Shown piece after piece: positions 55,664 to 64,000 of a stretch of DNA of 64,000 bases. This DNA is from Hirsutella rhossiliensis (lineage: Eukaryota > Ascomycota > Sordariomycetes > Hypocreales > Ophiocordycipitaceae). Both the position numbers and the translations under genes were made by a program. The stretch spans positions 3,348,001 to 3,412,000 of the forward strand of contig NW_025408672.1 in the NCBI RefSeq assembly GCF_020360975.1. Reading direction: 5' to 3'. Numbering within the stretch: position 1 is the stretch's first letter; every line of letters begins with the position of its first letter. The notes beneath the pieces were generated by a model. The model was not told where the DNA came from, made no database searches, and saw nothing but the letters and a program-made list of their open reading frames with translations.

Positions 55664-58071
55664 GTGCAGCACCTGGCCCTATTCGTGCCGTGGGAGTCCT
55701 TCCTCGGCGAGGAGGCAGGCGACATTAACAACATCTGGGCACGGGCGCGGAGTCGCTGGCGCCGAGGGTCGCGCGGCTCGCAGACAACGTGCAGCTCCTC
55801 CGGCGGTCGGCGGAGGACGCGAAGCGCGACGCCAGCAGTGGGCCGCCACGGCCGAGGAGGGCGGTATGACGGCGCCGCAGGCCGACGACGAAGGCAGGGG
55901 CGGCCGAAGGGGGCGAGGAGGCATACCGCGCCGGCGGGCGGGCGACGCGGCCCGGCTCATCGACGTCGTCCGGAACGCCGCCAGCGCGGGACAAGTCACG
56001 GCGCAGTCAACGGAGCTGCTAGCGATGACGCAGCAGCTCTGCCGGTTCCAGCAGTCGGCGCTCGGGTCGGCGGCCGAGCTCGCGGCGACGGTGGTGGCGG
56101 ACGAGAGGGCAGGCAGGCGGGTGAACCTACCGGGCTCGGCGCTGTCGGGGCGGCACTGCCGCGGCAAGAAGAGGTGCGGGCCATCAAGTCGCAGCAGAGG
56201 AGCGCGGCGCGGGAGCGGGAGCGGGCGATCCAGGGCATCCAGGGCGGCGGGGCGGCGGCGGGCGTCGGGGCCGACGCGGCGCGGCCCTTCGCGGGGTGAT
56301 GGGGGGCTTCGGCGAGGACGACATCGACGTAACGGCGGCCGACGGCGACGCAGACGCAGGCACGGCGGCGGGGATGCGCGTGCGGCTCGGCCCGTCGAGC
56401 TCGTTCGTCGCCGCCGGCAGGGAGCTGGCGGGCCAGCTCACGCTCAACGAGAAGCAGGCCATCGCCCTCCTAATCGTGTGCCGGCAACTCGACCGAATCC
56501 GGCAGGGCGACGACGCAGGCGGCGACGGTGGTGGCCAGCTCTGCCTATTCATCGGCGGCGAGGGCGGCACCGGCAAGTCGCGCGTCATCGAGGCGCTCGT
56601 CGAGCTGCTCGCCCGGAGGACCTATCGAGCCGGGTACTGGTTACGGCGACGTCGGGGACGGCGGCAGCGCGGATCAACGGCATCACGCTGCACTCGGCCT
56701 GCGGCCTACGGTCGGCCAGGGCGGCCGGGCGGAGGGGCGACGAGGGACATTGACGGCGTACGGCTGGCGGGCCAGGGCGAGCGCTTCGTCGACGGCCGGT
56801 CGCGGATGGACTGGCAGGAGAAGGAGGTGCTGGTGATCGACGAGGTCAGCATGCTCGGGGCGCGGACGCTGCACGCCGCCAACGAGCAGCTCTGCCGGCT
56901 GCGGGGGTCGGCGCGGGACTTCGGCGGCATCCCGGTAGTGATCCTCTGCGGCGACTTCCACCAGTTCCGGCCGGTGCAGGAACGGTCGATCCTGCTGCCG
57001 AGCGCGGCGGTGGCGTGGGACGAGGACGGGGCGTTCGCGGCCGAGCAGCGGCGGCAGCACGACAAGGCGCACGCGCTGTGGCGGCGCTTCACGACGGTCG
57101 TCATGCTAGACGAGCAGATGCGGGCCGCCGGCGACCCGGAGCTGCGGCGGCTGCTCGGGCGGATCCGCCGGGGCGAGCAGGACCGGTCGGACCTAGAGCT
57201 GCTCAACTCGAGATGCTACCGGCCGGGCAGGCGGATCCCGTGGGAGACGGGCCTGACGGTGGTGACGCCGCTCAACCGGAACCGCTGGAACCTCAACCTA
57301 GAGGCGGCGCTCGCGTTCCGGGAGGGGCGGCGGACGGCGGCGCGCGTCTTCCTCTCCGAGCATAAGTGGAGGGACGGCGTGCCGACGGAAGAGGAGGCGG
57401 TGCTAATGCTAGGCCAGGGCGACGACAGCGCGACCCCGGTGCCGGCCGTCTTCCTCTTCGTGCCAGGCATGCCGGTCGTCGTGAACCAGAACACGCACCA
57501 GGGGCTGAAGCTTGTGAACGGGGCCGGGTACACGGCGGTGGACGTCATCCCCGACCGCGCCTTCCCGGCCACCGCGTCTCGGCGGAGCTCATCATGCACT
57601 TCGGCCGCCGGCGGGCATCGTGCTGGCCTCGGAGACGACCAAGGACTTCCACTTCGTCGGGATGCCTGCCGGGACGATCCTGCTAACGCCCATCAGCGTC
57701 AAGATCACAGCGCAGCGGAAGCGGCCATGGCAGCGCAACGACGTCAGCCAGGGGCCTGCCGTGCGCGGCGGCCTTCGCCTGCACCGACTATAAGGTGCAG
57801 GGCGGGACGCTAGAGCGCGTGGCGCTGGAGCTGCGGGGGGCGAGGATGACGACGGTCGAGGGGAGGGCGGTGCCGTCGTCGTGCGACCCGTATAGCCTAT
57901 ACGTGCAGCTGTCGCGGTGCCCGACGCTCGACGGCATCATGCTCGTATCAGAGGTGCGGAGCGGGACCTAGTGGGGAACCGGGTGCCTGAGGAGATGACG
58001 GCAGCGCAGGCCCGGCTAGAGGAGCTTAGCAGGCAGACAACACAGGAGGCGGCCGACTGGCTCCGCAGGTA
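55664..58071 (+). pseudogene. Helitron PIF1-like helicase domain (copy 3)
   Basis: Begins with LALFVPWESFLGEEAGDIN. After a linker: FGEDDIDVTAADGDAD, Walker A GGEGGTGKSRVIEALVELL (56555-56611), Walker B VLVIDEVSMLGARTLHAAN, GDFHQFRPVQERSILLP, VVTPLNRNRWNLNLEAALAF, PGMPVVVNQNTHQGLKLVNG, and after a frame change near 57580 TDYKVQGGTLERVALELRG and YVQLSRCPTLDGIMLVSEV. It ends with a stop at 58069-58071. Frame changes also lie near 55740, 56165, 56300, 56615 and 57955. Codon usage is strongly GC-rich. Confidence 0.9.
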
Positions 58072-58645
58072 ACGCAGGCGCCCTGCATTTTCCACACTTC
58101 TGACGTAAAAGGAGTGTAGGTTAAGGGCCAGGAGGACGGGCGAAGGGGGTGGTCTGTGGAGGCGTGTGGTCTATGGCGGAGTTAGAAGCCGGGCCGGCTT
58201 GGGCACCTTCCTCTATGTGGTCTGCGGCGGCGTATGGTCTACGGAGGCGTTGGAAGCGAACTGCGCAGCTGGAACTAAAAAAAGGGGCAGGGCATTATTT
58301 ATTTTTATTTATTAACGAATGAAAAGCGAGAACATCGACGAATCAAAAGCGAGAAAAGAACAACCGACGAATCAAAAGCGAGAACGCCAGCGAATCAGAG
58401 GGCGGCATTTGCGGGGGGGAAATCGATGGCGAATTTTTTTTCTCCCCGGGGAGGAACCCTAAGAACCTTTCGTCACTCGTTCCTCGTTCCTCAAGGCATT
58501 CGTCACTCGTTCCTCGTTCCTCAAGGCATAGGAGGGCGGGGCTTAGGAGGCCAATCAGAGGCCAAAGATTTCGAGGGGAAAAAAGTTTGGGTGGTCCGGG
58601 CGCGGGGCATAATCCTTTCGTTCCTCAAGGCATTCCTCAAGGCAT
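58072..58645 (+). repeat. Helitron 3' noncoding region with several short direct repeats
   Basis: Three repeat types: GGTCTGTGGAGGCGTGTGG-type units at 58151-58190 and 58219-58257; three to four copies of CGACGAATCAAAAGCGAGAA at about 58314-58396; and a perfect 30-bp tandem pair at 58471-58500 and 58501-58530 ending in CGTTCCTCAAGGCAT. A further CGTTCCTCAAGGCATTCC copy ends the region at 58619-58645. Shared words with 45.5-45.7 kb support a common Helitron terminus. Confidence 0.7.
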
Positions 58646-60175
58646 GAGTCTGTCCAAATCCGCCGCTCCAATCACAGACACCAAGTCGGCCAGGAACGAG
58701 ACTTTGTCCTGGCCTACTCGTTTTCCGACTCCGAACTGCTCGAGTCTGGGTCGCAAACTTTGCCCTTGCCCGTGGCGGTGTTGGTTGTCGCTGCGCTGAC
58801 TGGGGCCGCCTGCTCTCCACGGTCTTCGTGGCTGCCTTTCGGGTGTTGTTGTTGCGGGTGCGACAGAATGGGGCGATATGCCCAGATTCTCCGCACCGGT
58901 AGCACAGGTTATTGATGCGGCGACGTTCCTCTCTTCCTCGGAGATACGGTTCCTCCAGCTTCCCGGCTAGCCCTTCGTTGTCAGTTTGTTCCCGGTGGCG
59001 ACCCCGGGCATTGTTACGGTTGCCGCCATTGTTCCGAACCCTCGGCTACCACTACTACTAGAGTGGTTGCGCTTCTTTGCGCTTCGGAAAGTTGTGGCGG
59101 GCCACGAACACCTGGTGCTGTGCTGACTCACAGAAGTCCTCGTAGCGCACTTTCGTATCGTAGACCCTCTCGACCACCGCTTGGTTGACCGGCGCAGGAA
59201 GAGAGTCCCACAGGGTCTGTTTCTGCATTGAAGGTTGGTACCCCGCCGCCTCGTACATGGAGTTGAATTCCCAAGAAAATATTGAAGTCCTTCTTCCAAT
59301 CGTATTTGCAGACACGCAGCTGGGCGCGGGCGTCGGCGCCTTTGTTTGGGTTTGTGTGCGCTGTCTGGAGGACCTGGATTAGTTCGGCCAATGTTGTGAA
59401 AGGCCGAGTCAGCGAGTGGTGGCGTCCTTCTACGGTCTTATACGCGGTGCCCTCGAGACGCGTAATCACGAAGTTGATCCGCGTCTTCTCAGAGGCGAAA
59501 GTATCGTTGTCCTCCTCGAACTTGCCCTCTACTTGCTTAATCCAGCTTTCAAACAAGGGAGTCCCTTCGCCGGAGAACATGGTGGGTTTCTCTCCCGACG
59601 TTTCCGTCCCTCTCTATAGTTTGGGTTGGTGCCATCCATCGACTCATATCTCCGGAAGGCTAAAGGGCCGCATATCCTGACGGCCGGAATTCTTCGCGGT
59701 CGTCAAAGGCTGTTCCTTCCCGTTGGCCTGGTGTGCTGACTTCATCTTCACCATATTGGCTGTCTCTTGGCTCGGTCACTCGTACTTGGGCGACCAAACG
59801 GGCCACTTCTCGGCTGATGTGGTCGGTTAATTGCTGTCTCTGCTCGGGAGACAATTCGGTGAACAAGCCGCTGCTGCCCTCCTGATTGGTGCTGTCAGCC
59901 ATTTTAGGTCCCTGTCCTTCCTGGATGGTTATGTGCGATTCGATGGTCCCTGAACTGTTTCTTTGGTCTTGATCTCGGTCTTGATCTCGGATCTTGGTCT
60001 TGGTCTTGGTCTTGGTCTTGGTCTTGGTCTTGATCTTGGTCTTGGTCTTGGTCTTGGTCTTGGACTCTTGGTCTTGGTCTTGGTCTTCGATGCTTGGTAA
60101 GACGGGTCGTGGGAGCTGCGATCTATGGAGGGCCGTGTCCTGTTCAAGTGGGCCGGCCGAGCGCAGTCTTGGCAT
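58646..60175 (-). pseudogene. Gypsy gag (second gypsy family), truncated at the Helitron border
   Basis: On the minus strand from 60175: the N-terminal part contains a Lys-Thr-rich run encoded by a CTTGGT hexanucleotide repeat (about 59960-60085), then LSPEQRQQLTDHISREVARL. A typical gag core follows (FSGEGTPLFESWIKQVEGKF, TTLAELIQVLQ, SWEFNSMYEAAGYQPSM) and a zinc knuckle CYRCGESGHIAPFC (58905-58864). Frame changes near 59580, 59285 and 59060. At 58646 it meets Helitron sequence and pol is absent. It is a remnant with its 5' LTR still attached upstream. Confidence 0.82.
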
Positions 60176-60239
60176 GGGGTAAAGTCGTGGCGTTTTTATG
60201 AATCGCTCGGCAGCGATGGCGTGGTTGAGAGCAGAATAG

Positions 60240-60433
60240 TGTGACGGTCACGGACTGAGCCAGAAGGCTGTGGACTCTATTACGAAGATTCTGCTCTGAA
60301 GAAGAGAAAGGAGAACCGAACAATACAACTGGGTGTCCTCTCCCTAAATATGCCTTCCGTACGTGTGGGCCGTTGGCCCAACAACATGTGGGTCATGTAT
60401 GCAAGGGGGGTGTGACGGTGCTAGGCCGTCACA
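60240..60433 (-). repeat. 5' LTR of the minus-strand gypsy
   Basis: Read on the minus strand this 194-bp segment begins TGTGACGGCCTAGCACCG and ends GTGACCGTCACA, followed by the leader of the gag at 60175. The TG...CA ends with short inverted termini and a position just upstream of gag identify it. The outer flank is GTTGT (60434-60438); the partner duplication is lost with the 3' end. Confidence 0.78.
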
Positions 60434-60541
60434 GTTGTAAAGAGAATAGGAAGGGTTAGCGGCTGCCCTCTTAGGGCCTTTCTTAGCTGGTTTCTCTCCT
60501 TCGTGTAGTTCTTACAACTAAGAATAAGGTGTGAGGCAGTG

Positions 60542-60693
60542 TTACGGTATCCACTTCCACATACCGTTACGTATATAGACCGCTTCCTCCTTTTCTTCAG
60601 TTCCTCTTCCTCTTCCCTTCTTCCTTAAGAAGTCGATAATTAACTATTCTTCCAAGTCCCTTCTGGTTATCCATATCGGCCTTGATCGTAACA
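60542..60693 (+). mobile_element. Solo LTR with target duplication GGCAG
   Basis: 152 bp, starting TGTTACGGTATCC and ending GATCGTAACA, flanked by GGCAG (60537-60541 and 60694-60698). A GTATATAGACC box near 60571 suggests plus orientation. The length and CT-rich body fit a compact fungal LTR. Confidence 0.88.
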
Positions 60694-61172
60694 GGCAGTA
60701 TGTCTGGACGAGCCATACCTACACCCTTCTAAGTCTGTCTTTCTTGCTCTAGCTAGGTAAGCTTTCAGAAAGCCTATCCCTAGTAGGAGCTGGTTGTATG
60801 CTGAAAACACCGGCCTAGGGGCTTTGCGAGGCTCCTATCTACAGGGGCACCATTCTTGTGTATATAACTGGGACCTTTGTCCCCTTGACTTGGGCAGTGG
60901 TTAAGGCCAATTTGACTCTATATAACCCTCACATACATGGCATCTTCCAGTTACTTGTGACAGAGAGCAAGGCAGAGGGCATAATTTTTAGGGTCATGTC
61001 TTCATTATTCTTCTGCTCCCTCTCTGCTGTACCATTCTCCCATTTATGGCCCTTGCCCTCTCTTCAGTCTTTCATCTTCTTCCTTGCTGACTCACTAAAG
61101 CATAGGTTCCCTCTCCCACGTCAGCATGCCACGTCCTCCCTGTCTCCTCCCCTCTCGTACCTACACCTTCAG
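60694..61172. other. Spacer with no recognised gene
   Basis: Open frames of up to 132 codons exist (plus strand, 60858-61256) but have no motif and overlap the 3' end of the membrane-protein gene. The sequence is pyrimidine-rich around 60990-61160. Confidence 0.35.
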
Positions 61173-62487
61173 CTAGCTGTCAGGCTTCAAGCTCAAGTCT
61201 TGGACCCTTCTTCTCGACAATATCACCTTCACCTTACTCACGGCAAGGCCATATGACGCAGGCGCCGCAACGCCCAGGACACTTAGTGAGTACCATGTAG
61301 GCACCACAATCAACTTGAAGTAAGAGACCACTGGACATCCCAGGCATTCTATAATCAGCATGCCGACACAAATACTCACCAGACTTTTGGTCGATAAGAG
61401 TACTCGCTTGTGTGCCCATAAGAATTCGGGATAGTTGCGAAAAACCGTGTACATGTGTAGATCTAATATCAGACGTCCAGCCACTAGCAAGACCAAGAAA
61501 ACCCATGCAGGAAGGGCCAGACGTGGGTTCGCCATCGCTTGAGGAAGCCCCCAGTGAGTACACGTCACAGCTTGGACGAAGGTACCGCCACACATGGTGT
61601 ACTCGGGGCCTCTGCCCATTTTTTTGAATGCAAGGAAAATCGACTACGCAGAAGTTAGATCAAACTGTCCAGTAAGTGAATTTGTTATGGTAGGAAAGGA
61701 GTCGGGCCCGGGGAGACAATGTTCTTACCTCGAAGCTAATGGCCACCAATGGCACAATGGTTGACCATCTTTGAGGCATGACCGCAGTGAGTAGCACAGG
61801 AAGAGCTCCGATAACCACCGTGGCCTGTATCGCAGGCCACCATCCGCATGCTGACGCACATACTCTAGCACTGTACTCTTGAATAGAGCCAAAGTGCGCG
61901 TTTACAGCCGTGGTTGGCGGGGGCTTGTGCAACTTCTGAAGGGTGAGGCCGAAAAGCAGATATACAGCCAAAGATATGAGTAAGGCGAATACAGGATGCT
62001 GGAATATATAGCCTGCTGAAGTCTCTTTCCCTGTCAAATAGAAAACAAACGAGGCGACGGATGCTATCGCCATCATGCGTAAGCTAACAAAATAATGCCA
62101 GTTTTTTATTAAGGTGCGGTTGAACGTTGCCACAATCCAGAATGCGTCGATAGCGGCGATGGAACCCAAAGCAAACCAGACATCGGCGCACAATAGCGCA
62201 ATAGAACCCGCAGAAGCATCTTGAACTGGTGCCTGTAGGTTGTTTGCAGTGGAACTTAGGGTATCGTTGGTACGGCGACTCATGATAGGTGATGGATGCT
62301 TGGTGACCGTGGTAGCTGCGTGGGGTATTGCCCAAGCATTCATTGCTGACAAGGAGGATAGGAGTGCTGTACAGGAAGAGAAGAATAAGATGACGAGAAC
62401 TTGCATCATTAAGAATCTTCGCACTCGTAGGTCTCCTATGCCAAAAAATAGGATTGATTGGCCCTGTTCAGTGGTCTTGATGGCCAT
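61173..62487 (-). CDS. Multi-pass membrane protein of unknown function, two exons
   Basis: The ATG at 62487 opens exon 1 (62487-61729, 253 codons). A GT-AG intron of 85 bp (61728-61644, donor GTAAGA) joins in phase 0 to exon 2 (61643-61173). The total is 1230 nt, or 409 residues. Hydrophobic segments are at about residues 28-50, 95-117, 130-152, 163-185, 215-245, 288-310, 330-350 and 355-375, so seven or eight membrane passes are likely. Potential N-glycosylation sites include NDT and NRT. The C-terminal part contains KKMGRGPEYTM and a basic tail (SRRRVQD). I do not recognise a family; a fungal integral membrane protein, perhaps a transporter or receptor-like protein, is possible. No frameshift or stop interrupts it, unlike the transposons around it. 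Confidence 0.75.
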
Positions 62488-63343
62488 GTTGGTAGCTTAA
62501 GGGAGTAATGGCCAAAGCTAGAAGACTCGGTATAATTTGCGGGCGATGAACTTCAAAGTCAGGGAGGATCCTTGCTGCGTTTGCTGCTTAAACAAGTCCC
62601 TGGAGCCCCTTACGTATACCCGTTGGCTTACCCCTTGGGGCGCTAACTAAGTGTAAGTCAAAGCTGCAAAAGCCTCGGATGTGGCGCGACAGCCGTTCTT
62701 CTCCCATTAATCGCTGCAGAAACGGACGTGATGCCAATCATGTGAGACTTGTCTATTCTCTCCAAATATGCAATGCCTACACTTCCAGAGCTTGTCCCAG
62801 ATAGTCTAGAAGTACCCTACCTACCAGCATAGCTAGTGAGGCAGCTAAGATTTCTGCAGCGTCATGTCTCAACCCAGCTTCCATTATTAATTTTATTACT
62901 TGAGCAGCTGAGCTGAATATTACGTCCATCTTTTTCCCAAGACGTCTCACGAAGAGAGCATGCAAGTGGGCATTGATTGTTTTAATAATAGGTGTGTTCT
63001 GTTGTATTCCGTCTTGTCTGTCCTCTTGCAATGCCCTCTTCTAGGCTCCTATTTATATCCCTTGGTTCCCTATTGATATCCCCTTTTCAGTTGTATAGGC
63101 ATATTATCTAAGGGGCTGGGCTCCTTTCCCAGCCCCCTTGCATACTGACTTTCCCTAGTCGCCGAGGGCTCTTTCAGCTTCCCCCGTATATGCAGTCTCT
63201 CTACAGCCTATGTGGCTGCCTAATGCGGTCTCCTAATAGCTTTCTGCAGTCTCAGAACTCTTTGCAGGCTGCCTTACGATCTAGCCTGTCGGGGCCCTTA
63301 GCTGTATACCCCTTATGGTCACCCCGAGCTCAAGATCTCAGAC
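62488..63343. other. Upstream region of the membrane-protein gene; no gene assigned
   Basis: The first 300 bp may be the promoter. An 84-codon frame on the minus strand (63031-62777) reads IIKTINAHLHALFVRRLGKK and an Ala/Leu-rich helix, but I cannot assign it. From 63040 the sequence is noncoding and pyrimidine-rich, with a GGGGCTGGG/CCCAGCCCC hairpin near 63113-63135. Confidence 0.35.
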
Positions 63344-63348
63344 GTGCT

Positions 63349-63498
63349 TGTTGACTTGGTATGAGACATGGACCAAGACATGTTTAGGCAGCACTTACAA
63401 GTGGTGAGTCACTGGATAGTGGCACGGACGTGCCACTATGTATATATATGTTGAGAGCTGTCAGACAGAATTGAATAGAAGTAAGTTCAATCGCAACA
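63349..63498 (+). mobile_element. Solo LTR with target duplication GTGCT
   Basis: 150 bp, beginning TGTTGACTTGG and ending TCAATCGCAACA, flanked by GTGCT (63344-63348 and 63499-63503). A TATATATATG box near 63441 and a GTGGCACGGACGTGCCAC palindrome just upstream suggest plus orientation and a protein-binding site in the U3 part. Superfamily undecided. Confidence 0.88.
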
Positions 63499-63503
63499 GT
63501 GCT

Positions 63504-63831
63504 TCGCGACAAGACGAGTTTAGAGATCGCCCAAATGAACTGGACTACATATTTGGGAGACGCCAGTGCAGACTTAGGGCAGATGCAGGAGCTGACTTCG
63601 TGGCGACAGCTCAGTAGTTACCTATAAGGCATATCGTCGCCCTCGCCGTAGTGAAGTTCAGGATCGAACAGGGCATTGAATACTCGCGTCACGGCGTTGC
63701 CAGGAGATTGGGCACAATGGCCATATCGCTGCCTCGTGTCGTTGAGACAGATTGGCCGCGAAAGAAACGACGATGTAACCGATCAGCAAGAGGCGAAATT
63801 TCGCGACAACAGAGAATCGGAAATGCTACGA
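63504..63831. other. Unassigned sequence between solo LTR and terminal repeat
   Basis: Short ORFs only; a 62-codon frame on the plus strand (63676-63864) has no motif. I see no repeat end in it. Confidence 0.3.
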
Positions 63832-64000
63832 TACTGTCGGTGGACTGGGGCAGCCTCGATATGAAGGGATTCCTGGCCTATGTAGAAGGAACGCATGAGG
63901 ACTTCCTCAGTAAGGAAGACTACCCCTTTATGCGTGAGCACAGCCACCTATGCGTGGGTAGAGCACCTTACTCAGGCCCCAGGGGGTCCCCAGAAGTCCC
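63832..64000 (-). repeat. Right copy of the inverted repeat (partner of 1650-1816)
   Basis: In reverse complement it starts GGGACTTCTGGGGACCC at base 64000 and runs to GCCCCAGTCCACCGACA. It differs from the left copy by scattered substitutions and an extra 35-bp block carrying a second CACGCATA word. It reaches the window edge, so it may continue. Confidence 0.8.

Larger units (their letters stand above)
48672..58645 (+). mobile_element. Large Helitron (copy 3), split by a MULE
   Basis: The order DUF6570-like domain, HUH replication initiator, then PIF1 helicase is the Rep-Hel layout of autonomous Helitrons. Helitrons are rolling-circle DNA transposons. The 3' border is placed at the last CGTTCCTCAAGGCAT-type motif (ending 58645), beyond which a gypsy gag begins abruptly. 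The 5' border is not visible and could lie left of 48672. Coding parts are GC-rich, unlike Helitron copy 1. Confidence 0.7.

Noticed and set aside
55866..56753. 295-codon Arg/Gly-rich ORF overlapping the Helitron helicase
   Set aside because: It overlaps the frame carrying the Walker A motif and is strongly biased; a shadow of GC-rich sequence.
58314..58396. Regularly spaced short repeats resembling a CRISPR array
   Set aside because: Spacers are only a few bases and the context is a eukaryotic Helitron 3' region; no cas genes.
60858..61256. 132-codon plus-strand ORF
   Set aside because: No motif, and it runs antisense into the well-supported exon 2 of the membrane-protein gene.
62777..63031. 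84-codon minus-strand ORF with an Ala/Leu-rich helix
   Set aside because: No family recognised and no support from context; mentioned only in the spacer entry.

Overview
The window looks like a repeat-rich accessory (possibly subtelomeric) segment of a filamentous ascomycete genome. Supporting features are short (46-85 bp) GT-AG introns with one GC-AG case, fungal-type Tad1-like LINEs, chromodomain gypsy elements, Helitron Rep-helicases, MULEs and hAT elements, and a BAHD-type acyltransferase remnant. I see no rRNA genes, no telomere array, no CRISPR array and no bacterial operon structure.

Layout. 0-0.5 kb: start of a Crypton-like tyrosine recombinase running off the left edge. 1.2-1.4 kb: solo LTR. 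1.65-1.82 kb: a repeat whose inverted partner lies at the right edge (63.83-64.0 kb). 1.84-4.47 kb: an eight-exon RecQ helicase that splices into one uninterrupted 741-residue frame. 4.7 kb: Helitron helicase scrap. 5.3-6.3 kb: C2H2 zinc-finger gene with one frameshift. 6.8-9.5 kb: MULE transposase, frameshifted. 9.6-11.5 kb: Helitron helicase, 5'-truncated. 11.7-18.1 kb: two related hAT elements flanking a BAHD acyltransferase remnant. 18.4-21.4 kb: MULE remnant, a small zinc-ribbon-like ORF, and direct and inverted repeats. 21.8-22.9 kb: an unrecognised Cys-rich, membrane-anchored or secreted protein with an apparent internal duplication. 23.9 kb: solo LTR. 25-30.8 kb: Tad1-like LINE, with part of a second LINE at 31.2-31.7 kb. 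32.3-43.4 kb: chromoviral gypsy element containing a full Copia element and two solo LTRs. 43.5-46.5 kb: Helitron helicase plus a truncated MYND-like gene. 47.9-48.4 kb: GC-rich tandem repeat. 48.7-58.1 kb: large Helitron Rep-helicase split by a 3.5-kb MULE. 58.6-60.4 kb: gypsy gag with its 5' LTR, cut off at the Helitron border. 60.5 kb: solo LTR. 61.2-62.5 kb: intact two-exon multi-pass membrane protein. 63.3 kb: solo LTR.

Insertion boundaries can be read directly in many cases from matching target-site duplications: GCACT, TCGGCACA, GCCAT, GGAAG, CATCC, GACAT, GTACC, CCCGTTAGATG, GGCAG and GTGCT. They give a nesting history: gypsy first, then Copia and two further LTR elements inside it; Helitron first, then the MULE inside it.

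Only RecQ and the 409-residue membrane protein appear intact as cellular-type genes. Nearly all transposon ORFs are broken by one- or two-base indels, often in homopolymers, rather than by the stop codons expected from RIP. The Copia element has identical LTRs yet four such indels, so part of the decay may be assembly error in multicopy sequence. No coherent new multi-gene system is evident. The best candidates for novelty are the duplicated Cys-rich protein at 21.8-22.9 kb, the inverted repeat framing the window, and the Helitron terminal motif.
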